Below, one piece after another: positions 52,388-62,100 of a DNA stretch of 64,000 bases; position 1 is the stretch's first letter, and each line of letters opens with the position of its first letter. The notes beneath the pieces are model-generated. The model was given only the letters and a program-made list of their open reading frames with translations. It was not told the DNA's origin and made no database searches. The DNA is taken from positions 372,001 through 436,000 of the forward strand of contig NZ_CP013387.1 of the NCBI RefSeq assembly GCF_001523745.2, written 5' to 3'. Position numbers and translations under genes: made by a program. This DNA is from Burkholderia mayonis. Lineage in GTDB: Bacteria; Pseudomonadota; Gammaproteobacteria; Burkholderiales; Burkholderiaceae.

Positions 52388-53644
52388 TCAACGGGACGCC
52401 GCGCCGAACAGCGCGAGCTCGCGGAACTGTCCGCGCAGACAGTGGTTCGAGCTCATCGACGAAGCATAGCCGCCCGCGTTCAACAGCGCGACGAAGTCGC
52501 CCGGCTCGACGGGCGGCAGGCTCATGTCGTTGCCCCACAGGTCGAGCGCCTCGTTGATGTTGCCGGCGAGGCACACCGATTGCGCGGCGCCCGGCCGGCG
52601 TATGCACGGCACGGGCTCGCACGGCAGGTCGTAGAACGCGGGCTCGATCGCGAGGTTGAAGCCGCCGTTCAGCCCGACGAAACGGCGATTGCGCTTGAGC
52701 TCGACATACGCGACGCGCAGCACGAGCATGCCGCCGTCCTTCGCGATGAAATCGCCGGGCTCGATCGCGATCGTCAGCGGGCGGCGGCCGAAGCGTGCGT
52801 GCACGGCCGCCCGCCAGCGCTCGAGGTCGAGCGGCCGGTCGGTCGCGCGATGCGGCAGGCCGAGCCCGCCGCCGAGATTGATGCCGCGCAGGCCGGGCAC
52901 GCGTGCGGCGAACGCGTCGAGCGCGTCGAGCACGCGCTCGAACGACGCGAGTTGCGGGTCCAAGTAGCCGCAGCCCGCGTGGCAGTGCAGCCAGGTCACG
53001 GTCAGGCTGTGCCGCGCGGCGAGTTCGAGCGCCGCGCCGAACTGCTCCGCATAGATGCCGAACTTCGTGACGGTTGCGCCCGCATAACTGAGTCGCTCGC
53101 TGTCGCCGTAGCCGATGCCGACGCCGGGATTCACGCGGATGCCGATTTCGCGTCCGGGCGAGCGGCTGCCGAGCAGTGCGATCGCGCTCAGCGTGTCGCA
53201 GTTCACGTGCACGTCCGGCAGTGCGGCTAGGAGGGCCGCCTCGTCCGGCATCATCCCGTGCGCGGTATACGAGATGCGCTCGGGCGCGAAGCCGCAGGCG
53301 AGCGCTTCGCGCAATTCCTCGGGCGAGCACGCGTCGATGCCGAATATCGGCGAGCGCCGCAGCTCGGACAGGAGTGGCCGGAAGCGATTTGCCTTCATCG
53401 CGTAATGAATGCGGAAGTCGCCGTCTTGCAGGCCGCCGAGCGCGCCGCGCAGGCGCTCGACGTTGTCGACCGCGCGCTGCGGGTCGTACAGGAAGAGCGG
53501 CTCGGCGAATGCGGCGGCGAGTGCCGCGACGTTGCGTCCGCAGAAATGCAGGACGCCGTCGCGGTAGTGCAGCCGCTCGCGCGCCCACCAGTCGGCGGGC
53601 GGTGCGGCATGGGCGGGGGAGACAGCGTCGAGGTTCGCGTTCAT
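52388..53644 (-). CDS. burI: Fold-III PLP-dependent amino-acid decarboxylase, mal/bur operon
   Basis: 418-residue alanine-racemase-fold decarboxylase (LysA/SpeC-eukaryote-like family). The PLP lysine is in HYAMKANRF (about 80-88), the phosphate loop in GINLGGGLGLP (about 255-265), and the C-terminal CLAGNINEALDLWGND and NAGGYASS close the active site. In published malleicyprol work a decarboxylase of this operon acts on S-methylmethionine on the way to a dimethylsulfonium acid, and I assign the symbol on that basis and on gene order; I could not check it. The ATG overlaps the FkbH-like gene's stop (ATGA). Confidence 0.85.
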   Translation of the reverse strand: MNANLDAVSPAHAAPPADWWARERLHYRDGVLHFCGRNVAALAAAFAEPLFLYDPQRAVDNVERLRGALGGLQDGDFRIHYAMKANRFRPLLSELRRSPIFGIDACSPEELREALACGFAPERISYTAHGMMPDEAALLAALPDVHVNCDTLSAIALLGSRSPGREIGIRVNPGVGIGYGDSERLSYAGATVTKFGIYAEQFGAALELAARHSLTVTWLHCHAGCGYLDPQLASFERVLDALDAFAARVPGLRGINLGGGLGLPHRATDRPLDLERWRAAVHARFGRRPLTIAIEPGDFIAKDGGMLVLRVAYVELKRNRRFVGLNGGFNLAIEPAFYDLPCEPVPCIRRPGAAQSVCLAGNINEALDLWGNDMSLPPVEPGDFVALLNAGGYASSMSSNHCLRGQFRELALFGAASR

Positions 53645-55080
53645 CGGTGGACGGCCAGGTGAGTGGTTGAACGGGAGAAGAGCGGCGCGAGGTCGAGCGC
53701 CTGTGCGGTCGCCGCGAGCGCTTGCGGCGCTTTCGCGCGCGCGAGCACCGCGTCGGCGAGTGCGGACGGCGCGATGCGCAGCCGCGCACGCGAGCCGTTC
53801 CGTTCGACAGCGACGCCCGCTTGCGCGGCGAGCGCGTCGACGAACTCGACGGCCGGCTGATTGCCGTCCGTGCGCGCGTAATCGATCGCGATGGCCGGCA
53901 GCGCGGCTTGCCGCGCGGCGTGCGCGAACGCGAGCAGCGCGCCATGCTCGACCTGCTTGCCGAGCACCGTGCAGCTCAGCACGAATTCGGCGAGAACGGG
54001 CAGGCCGGCGTCGGCGCGCACGAGCGCGAAGCCGCTGCAGCCGTATTGGCCGAAGCGGTCGGCGACTGTCAGCGCGAGTCCGCTCGCATTGCGCTCGGCC
54101 GCGTCGAGCAGGTCGGCTTCGAGATACGGGCGGCCGCTCAGATGGAACGTCGCGGCCGTGTGGCTGAGGCGTGCGCTTTTGGCGAGCGCCGTTTCGTCGT
54201 CGAGCGGGACGCCCGTGATGCGCAGTTGCAGGCGTTCGAAGAAACGGGCGAGCGATGCGCTAGGAGCCGGGGCGCTCGGGGAGGCAGCGTCCCGGCTGCA
54301 TGCGTCGGTCGGCGCTGCGTTGCGTATGTGTCCGGCAGCGGCGTCTGCGTTGACACGCGTGTGCGGCGCTGCTTCGTGCGGAGTCGCCGCAGCCGTTGCG
54401 TTCACGTCGGCGCTTGCGTTCGCGTTCGCGTCCGCATCGGCAACCGCGGCCGTTTGCGTGTGCGTGTGCGCGCCGGAGACTGCGCTTGCGTCCCGCTTCG
54501 CCGCGCCGCTGTCCGCACCGCCGCCGTCATGCAGCCGCGCGGCGATCCACTTTGCGAACGCCGCGAAGCACTCGATCGTCAACGGCACGTGGCCGAGCTT
54601 GTCCGCGACCGGATCGAACGGCTGCGCGATCGCACTCGCCGAGACGAAATCGGCCCAATCCAGCGCGCGCACGCCCGGCACCGATTGCAACGCGCATTCG
54701 AGTCGCCGGCACGTATCGGCGAGCGCCGCGCCTCGCGCGTCGAGCGCGGGCGACGGCAGCACGACGATGCACGGCGGCATCGCGCGGCTCGCGCTGAACG
54801 ACGCGAGCGCGTCGAGCCATGCATCCGCGCGCTGCGTGAGCAGCGCGGCAAGCGAATCCGGCGATTGCGCGCGATCGCTTGCCTCGTGCCGCACGAAATC
54901 GGCGAGCCGCACGAGCAGCAGCGTTTCGTCGCGCGCATGCTGCGGATCGGGCGCGAGCAGCGCTTGCAGCAATTGGTTGTAGCGCGTGAACGCGACGTCG
55001 TCGAAGCGCCGCGCGCGCAGCAGCGGATCGAGCGGCGATGCGGTGAACGTCGCGCCGACGAGCAGGCGGCGGGCGCTCAT
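53641..55080 (-). CDS. FkbH-like protein lacking the HAD phosphatase domain, mal/bur operon
   Basis: 479 residues. Residues 1-205 match the N-terminal SGNH-like domain of FkbH proteins (RLLVGATFTASPLDPLL, FTRYNQLLQALL, DETLLLVRLADFVR). Residues of about 305-450 match the C-terminal GNAT-like domain of FkbH (LAKSARLSHTAATFHLSGRPYLEADLL, VADRFGQYGCSGFALV, AEFVLSCTVLGKQVE). Between them, where the HAD domain with its DxDxT nucleophile motif should be, lies about 90 residues of Ala/Asn/His/Thr-rich linker. So the glyceryl-transfer chemistry of canonical FkbH (1,3-bisphosphoglycerate to ACP) is not expected. ATGA overlaps at both ends. Positional order suggests burH/malH. Confidence 0.82.
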   Translation of the reverse strand: MSARRLLVGATFTASPLDPLLRARRFDDVAFTRYNQLLQALLAPDPQHARDETLLLVRLADFVRHEASDRAQSPDSLAALLTQRADAWLDALASFSASRAMPPCIVVLPSPALDARGAALADTCRRLECALQSVPGVRALDWADFVSASAIAQPFDPVADKLGHVPLTIECFAAFAKWIAARLHDGGGADSGAAKRDASAVSGAHTHTQTAAVADADANANASADVNATAAATPHEAAPHTRVNADAAAGHIRNAAPTDACSRDAASPSAPAPSASLARFFERLQLRITGVPLDDETALAKSARLSHTAATFHLSGRPYLEADLLDAAERNASGLALTVADRFGQYGCSGFALVRADAGLPVLAEFVLSCTVLGKQVEHGALLAFAHAARQAALPAIAIDYARTDGNQPAVEFVDALAAQAGVAVERNGSRARLRIAPSALADAVLARAKAPQALAATAQALDLAPLFSRSTTHLAVHR

Positions 55081-56138
55081 TGCGCGATCTCCGGCTCGGC
55101 GGCGGCCGCCGCCGATGCCGACTGATAGAGCCCGCCCGCCCGCTCGGCCGGGAACCGGAACGCCGCGCGGACCTCCGCATGCGTCACGTTGAGCGGCCGC
55201 TTCAGCACCGCGCGGCGTGCTTCGTCGAGCGACGCGTAGTCGTTCGTCGCATGCTCCTTCAGATACGCGGAGAAATCGCCGCTGTCGATCTGATCGAGCA
55301 CGCGCGCGGCGAGCTCGCGCACGGCGGCGGGCAGCGTGCGGCCGCGCCAGCGGTGATAGCCGACCTGGCAGGTCGGCGAGCCCTGGAGCGCGACCACTTC
55401 GTCGAGTCCGATGTCCGCGCCGTCGAGCATCATCTTGCCCATCTCGCCGGAGCCGTAGACTTCGAGCAGCGCGGCCTTCGGATTGAAGCCGCGTTCGACG
55501 AGCACCTGAAACCCCGTTTCGACGAGATCGACGAGCGCGGGCGCGAGGAACTGCTCCTGGAACAGATCGAGGAACGTCTCCTGCCGGTGGCCGAGCGCCA
55601 TCACGCCCGCGCGCGTGAAGCCCATCGCGTGCGCGATCGCGAGCACTCTGTCGCGCGCCCGGCCGGTGTGGTCCGCGACGATGTCGAAGTATGCGGGCGC
55701 GCCCTGGCCCGCGAGGTAATAGCGGCGGATCGGATCGCCGTACATGCGCGGCGCGAGCATCGCGAGATCGCGTCCCGCGAGCGAGCGGACGTCGCCCTGC
55801 ACGAGCGAGTGCCCGTGCGCGACGCACAGGAGCGCGCCGTCGCGCAGGTTCGGCGCGATGTCGACGTCGAACACCGCGCCGTGCGCCTCGTCCGGAATCA
55901 GCAGCAGCACGATGTCCGCGTGCGCGACCGCTTCGGCGATGCCCGTCACGCGATGGCCCTCCGCTCGCGCGAGCTCGAAGTAGTGGTCGTCGATGTTGCC
56001 GACGCGCACCGAAACGCCGCTGTCGCGCAGATTCGCGGCGAATGCGCGGCCCTGGATGCCGTAGCCGATCACGCTGACAGCAAGGCCTTCGAGCGGCAGC
56101 AGCGAAGTGTGTTCGTCTTGATAGATGAGATCGTCCAT
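55077..56138 (-). CDS. burG: Ketol-acid reductoisomerase homologue of malleicyprol biosynthesis
   Basis: 353 residues, homologous to IlvC but embedded in a PKS operon with no other branched-chain genes. The Rossmann motif is VIGYGIQGRAFAANLRDSG (about 21-39), and VAHGHSL replaces the usual AHGFNIH. Of the metal ligands, Asp and Glu of the first helix remain (FLDLFQEQF), but of the second Glu pair only one is clearly aligned (ALLEVYGSGEMG). Ser in QGSPTCQVGYHRW matches the substrate-binding Ser. In published work BurG builds the cyclopropanol warhead from a sulfonium intermediate. An alternative GTG start at 56147 would overlap the megasynthase stop (GTGA). Confidence 0.92.
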   Translation of the reverse strand: MDDLIYQDEHTSLLPLEGLAVSVIGYGIQGRAFAANLRDSGVSVRVGNIDDHYFELARAEGHRVTGIAEAVAHADIVLLLIPDEAHGAVFDVDIAPNLRDGALLCVAHGHSLVQGDVRSLAGRDLAMLAPRMYGDPIRRYYLAGQGAPAYFDIVADHTGRARDRVLAIAHAMGFTRAGVMALGHRQETFLDLFQEQFLAPALVDLVETGFQVLVERGFNPKAALLEVYGSGEMGKMMLDGADIGLDEVVALQGSPTCQVGYHRWRGRTLPAAVRELAARVLDQIDSGDFSAYLKEHATNDYASLDEARRAVLKRPLNVTHAEVRAAFRFPAERAGGLYQSASAAAAAEPEIAQ

Positions 56139-56143
56139 GGAAA

Positions 56144-59100
56144 TCACGTGTGGGAGTGAAAGGAGGAAAGTCGCTCGCCGTCGTTCGGCTGGCCGGCGAG
56201 CGCGCGCAGGTCCGTGTCGTCGTCGAACATGCCGCGCAGGTAGCGGCGCAGCAGCGCGTCGTCGAACACGGGCACGACGATGCCGGCTTCCTCGAGCTCG
56301 CGATGTGTCGCCGTGCAGTCGTAGATGAACGTCGTTTCCTCGCGCTCGCGGGCGAGCTTCATGAGCTCGGCGTCGCTCATGTTCATCAACCATTGCACGA
56401 CAGGCACGATCGATTGCACGTCGCCGCGTCGGTAGCGCACGCGCAGCTCGTCGATCCACGCGCGGTGCGTGAGCATGCGCATCGGCGTCGGCAACTGAGC
56501 GTTCATCATGTCGAACACCGTGCGCATCGGCGTGACCTGCATCGTCGACAGATGGAACACACGGCTGCCGTGCGGGTGCTTCGCGCCGAGATGCGCGAGC
56601 GCGCGCGCGACGTAGTCGACCGGCGTGATCACGAGGTCGTAGCGGAAGTCGTCGAACGCGGCGCCCATCAGCATGCAGCTCTTCAGCAGCCGATAGTAGG
56701 CCTGCAGCGGGTCGTAATGCCCGTGCCGCGCGTCGCCTGTCACGAGGCCGAGCCGGAACACGTTGCACGGCACGCCGCGCGCGGCCGCGAGATGCGTCAA
56801 CTGCTCGCCGACCCACTTGCTCGTCGTGTAGCCCTGGTCGGAAGGGTGTTTTTCTTCGTCGATCGGCGCGGATTCGTCGAATATGTGCTTGCCGGTGCGC
56901 TCGCGCATGCTGAACACGGCGAGCGTCGACACGTAGTTGAACGTCTTCGGCCGGCCTTCGGTCGCGATGCGCAGCAGTTCGATCACGCCGTCGACGTTCG
57001 CGGCGCGCGCCATCTCGAACGATTCGAGATGGTTCATGCTGGTGCCGTTGTGATAGATCGCGTCGACTTCGGCGACGAGCCGCGCGCGATCGGCGTTCGA
57101 CAAGCCGATGCGCGGGCGGCCGAGATCGCCCGGCACGGCGATCACGCGCGCGTCGTCGCCGTCACGCCACAGCGACCAGCGCTCGAGCGTCGCGCGGATC
57201 CGCGCGAGGCCCTGCGTGGCATCGGGCGAGCGCACGAGGCAGTAGATCGTCGCATCCGTGCGGTCGATCAGCTCGCGCAGCAGGTGACGGCCGACGAAGC
57301 CCGTCGCGCCCGTCAGCAGCAGCGCGCGCGGCGTGTCGGCGACGGGGGCGGGCAGCGGCGCGATGTCGCCGGGCAGCGCGGCCGCGCTCGCGAGGTCGAC
57401 GTATGCCGGGCCGTCCGGCGCGTCGCGCATCCGCTCGGCGAGCCGGCGCACCGTCGGCGCCATGAAGATGTCCGCGACCGACAGCGTGACGCCGAATGCT
57501 TCGTTGATCTGATAGACGACGCCGATCGCGAGGATCGAATGGCCGCCGCAGTCGAAGAAGTTGTCGTCGATGCCGAGATCGTCGAGCTTCAGCGCCGTTG
57601 CGAAGATCGGCGCGAGCGCCGCTTCGGCTTCGTTCGCCGGCGGCGCGTACGGCGCGCGGCGATCGCGCGCGTCGGCTGACGGCGCGGCGACACGCTGCTC
57701 GGCATCGTCGCGGATCTGCGCGGCGAGCCGGTTCCACGCGTCGTCGAGCGGCATCGCCGCGTGCTGGAACGCGGTGCGTGCGATATAGCTCGCGAGCGCC
57801 GCGTAGTACTCGCTCGTGAACGGCACGTGGCCGGCGGCGTCCGCGTGCGGATCGAACACGTCGGCGACCGGATAGATCGCGGCGACGTCGCGCCAGTGCG
57901 CGACCGTCACGGCCGGCAGATCCGCGAGCGCCGCGGCTAGCGTGCGGTATGGCGCGAGCGACACGTCGTCTGTGTTTGCGTCTTCATGTTCGCCGCCGCT
58001 CGCGAGCGACGCCGCATCGTCAGGCAGAACCAGCACGAGCAGCGGCACGGCGAGCGACGGCGCCGCGTCGCGCAGCGCGTCGGCGAGCTCGTCGACGTAG
58101 CGTGCGATCCGTGCGGCGGCGGCGTCTGCGCCTGCATTGGCTTCGGCTTCGGCGCTCGCGTTCGCGCTCGCTCCGTCGAAGCGCAGCCAGTCGCCGGGCC
58201 TGACGAGCACGACGTTCATCCCGTGCCGGTTCGCATGGAACGGCGTCGACGGATCGTAAAGCGTCTGGAACAACTGACCGTACGGAGCGAAGTTCGGCTC
58301 GATCGATTGGCCCGTCGCGACGCTCCAGTAGCGCAGCGTGCCGGCGAGGGGGCTATCCGTGAACGTCGACGCGATTTCGAGACGCAGCGGCGGCATCGCG
58401 TCGGCGATCGTCCGTTCGAGCGCAAGCTCGGCGGGCGGCGCGAGGCCGGCGAGCGGCAGCGACGGATGCGCGAGCAGCGTGTGCAGCAGCTCGACGTAGT
58501 ACGTGGCGATCGCTTCGGCGGTCCGGCGATCGAAAAGATCGGCGCTGAATTGCAGCACGCCTTCGATCGCGCGGTCCGATGCGCGCAGCCGCACGAACAG
58601 GTCGTAGTCGAGCCAGCCGGAATCGACTTCGACGGGCGTGACGCCGTCGGGCAGCGCCGGCATCGGGATCACGTTGAACATGATCTGGTAGAGCGGATTC
58701 GCGCCGCCGTGGCGCGCCGGATTCAGCGCCTCGACGAGCCGCGGATACGGCACGCCGAGATGATCGAACGCGCCGTGCACGGTGCGCCGCACGAGCGCGA
58801 TTGCGTCCGGGAAGGTTTCGGCCGCGTCGAACCGCGTGCGCAGCACGAGCGCATAGGCGAGGCTGCCGATCATGTCGGCCGTGTCGTCGTCGGCGCGATT
58901 CGCGTAGGGACTGCCGACGACCACGTCGTCGCGGCCCGACAGCACGCGCAGCGCAACCTTGAACGCGGCGAGCATCACGACGAAGCGCGACAGCCCGTGC
59001 GTCTTGCAGTATGCGTCGAGCTGCGCGATCAGTTCCGCCGGGAATGCGAGCGGCACGCTCTGCCCTCGATAGCTCGGCACGGGCGGCCGCGCGCGGTCGC

Positions 59101-62100
59101 ACGGCAGCGGCAGCGGCGGCGGCGCGTCGCGCAGACGATCGAGCCAGTATGGCAGCTCGCGTTCGACGACCTCGGGCAATTGCTCGTGTTCGCGCGCGGC
59201 CCACTCCGCGTATTGCGGGCGCTCGGCGCGCGATGCGGGCGCGCGGCCCGTGAGCGCGGCGCGCGCGAGCGCGTCGAGCAGCACGACGACGGACACCGCG
59301 TCGCCGACGATGTGATGCAGGTTCAGCAGGATCACGTGGTCGTCGTCGCGCAATTCGAGCACCGTCAGCCGGCTCGGCTCGCCCTGCTCGAGCGCGAAGC
59401 CTTCGCGGCTCGATTCCGTCAGGCATTCGGCGATGCGCGCGGCCTGGTGCTTCGGCAGCAGCGCGGACAGATCGTGATGGCGGATCGCCGCCGCGCGATG
59501 CGGCGCAACCTCGGCGCACGGTTCGCCGCCACGCACGACGAAGCGGGTGCGCAGCACGTCGTGCGAATCGATGAGCGTCCGGTACGCGGCTTCGAGCGCA
59601 TCCGCGTGCCATTCGCCGCGCACGCGCAGCGCGCCCGGCAGGTTGAACGCCGGATTCGCGGGATTCAGGCGATCGAGGAAGAAGAATTGCTGTTGGTTCG
59701 ACGACAGCGTGTGCAGTCGCGGGCGGGTGTCGCGCGGGGCGTGCGCGGGCTGCGTTGGCGATGCCGGGGGCGATGCGAGCTGCTGCGCGCGCGGCGTTTG
59801 CGGTTGAGTCGCCGAGGCGCCGGCGGCGGACGTGCCGGTTGCGGACGTGCCGGTCGCGGACGTGCCGGTCGCGGACATATCGGCGGCGCGCGCATCGGTC
59901 TTGACAGCGCCGGTATTCGACATGCCCGCCGCGATCGGCGGTTCCTTCGGCAGCAGCGCATCGATTGCGCGCGCACATTCGGCGAGCGTTTTCGCTTCCA
60001 GCATCAGGCTGAGCGGAATTTTCACGCCGAGCGTCTGTTGCAGCGCCCGGTGTGCGCGCGCCGCGCGGATCGAATCGCCGCCGAGCGAGAAGAACGATTC
60101 GCCCATGTCGATGTCCGGATAGCCGAGCACTTGCGCGACCGTCCGGCGGACGAGCGCCGCGGCGTCGGGCGTCGAGGCAGCCGGCGCGCCGACGTTCGCG
60201 TCGCTTGCCGCAGCCGTATCGCCGCGTGCGGATTCGACTGAAGGGCGGTGCGCCGGCTCGGTCGCGAGCGCGTGGTCGTCGCGGAACCAGTAGCTCGGGC
60301 CGTCGAACGGATACGTTGGCAAATGCACGCGCCGGCGCGCGCCGCCGCGATGCAGCGCGGACCAGTCGACGCCGAGCCCCTGGCACCAGAGCGCCGCGAG
60401 CTTGTCGAGCTTGCCGCTCGCGATGCATTGGCCGACGAGCGACGCGCGCAGCTCGGGATCGGCGTCGAGTTCGGCGAGGCTCTGCCGGTCAGCAGCGAGC
60501 CGATGCGCGTGCCAGCCGTGCGATGCGTCGCCTTCGACGAACGCGGCGAGCATCGCTTGCAGCGCGGCGACGGAGCCGACGACGCAGCCGAAGCGCGCGG
60601 CCATCGCTTCGCGGCCCGCTTGCAGCGTGTACGCGAGATCGTGCAGACGATCCGCGTCGATTTCGCCGTCGGCGAGCGCCGCGTGAAGCTGCCGCGCGCG
60701 GCGGCGCAGCGCGTCGTCGGTCGCGGCGGACAGCACGATGATCGCGGAACTGGCATCGTCGGCGTCAGTCGCGACGCGCGCGTCGACGAACTCTTCGAGC
60801 ACGACGTGCGCGTTCGCGCCGCCCGCGCCGAACGACGACACGCCGGCGATTCGCGGCCAATCGCCCGTGTCCGGCTTCGGCCATGGCGCGAGCCGGCGCT
60901 GCAGCACGAACGGCGATTGCGCGAAATCGATGTCGGGATTCGCCTCGTCCGCGTGCAGCGTCGGCACGAGCGCGCGGTGCTTCATCTGCAGCAGCACTTT
61001 CGTGACGCCGGCGATGCCCGCCGCGCTCTCGCAATGGCCGATGTTCGACTTGACCGAGCCGAGCGCGCAGAAGCCGCGATCGCCGGTGGTTTCGGCGAAC
61101 GCGCGCGTGAGGCCGGCGAGCTCGATCGGATCGCCGAGCGCGGTGCCGGTGCCGTGCGCCTCGACGTAGCCGACCGCGCGCGCGGGCACGCCGCTTCTCG
61201 CGAGCGCCGCGCCGACGACCGCCTGTTGCGCGCGCGGATTCGGCACGGTGAGGCCGTGCGTCTTGCCGCCCGCGTTGATCATGCTGCCGCGGATGATGCC
61301 GTGGATCGCGTCACCGTCGGCGAGCGCGCGCGACAGCGGCTTCAGCACGAGCACGCCGACGCCCTCGCCGTCGACGAAGCCGTCCGCGCCCGCGCCGAAC
61401 GCGCGGCACGCGTCGCCCGCCGACAGCATCGTCAGCGAGGACAGGCCGACCAGATGATTCGGACTCTGAATGAGATTGACGCCGCCCGCGAGCGCGCAGT
61501 CGCAGGTGCCGCTGCGCAGGCTTTCGAGCGCGAGATGGATCGCGGTCAGCGACGACGAGCATGCGGTGTCGACGGCGAGGCTCGGCCCGTGCAGGTCGAG
61601 CGCGTGCGACACGCGGTTCGCGATGCTCCAGAACTGCGCGCCCGTCGGGTAGCCGCCGTTCATCACGCCGACGAACACGCCGACCTCGCGGCTCGCGCTG
61701 AGCGTCGCGGGCGTGTAGCCCGCATCCTCGATTGCGGCCCACGATTCTTCGAGAAACAGGCGGCCTTGCGGATCGATGTTCTCCGCGTCGCTCGGCGCGA
61801 TCCGGAAGAACGCGGCGTCGAAGCGGTCGATCTGCTTCAGGAAGCCGCCCCAGCGGCTGTACGTGCGGCCGGGCACGCCTTTCTCCGTGTCGAAGTGCGT
61901 GCGCCAGTCCCAGCGCTCGGCGGGCACCTCGGTGATGCAGTGGCGGCCCGCGCGGAGGTTGTCCCAGAACTCGCGCAGGTTGTCCGCCTGTGCGTAGCGG
62001 CCCGACATGCCGATCACGGCGACGGCCGTATCGTCGGTGCTCGCTGGCATCGCGGAGCGCACGTGGGGGAGCATTGCCGGTGTCGCCGGGTGCGATGCGC

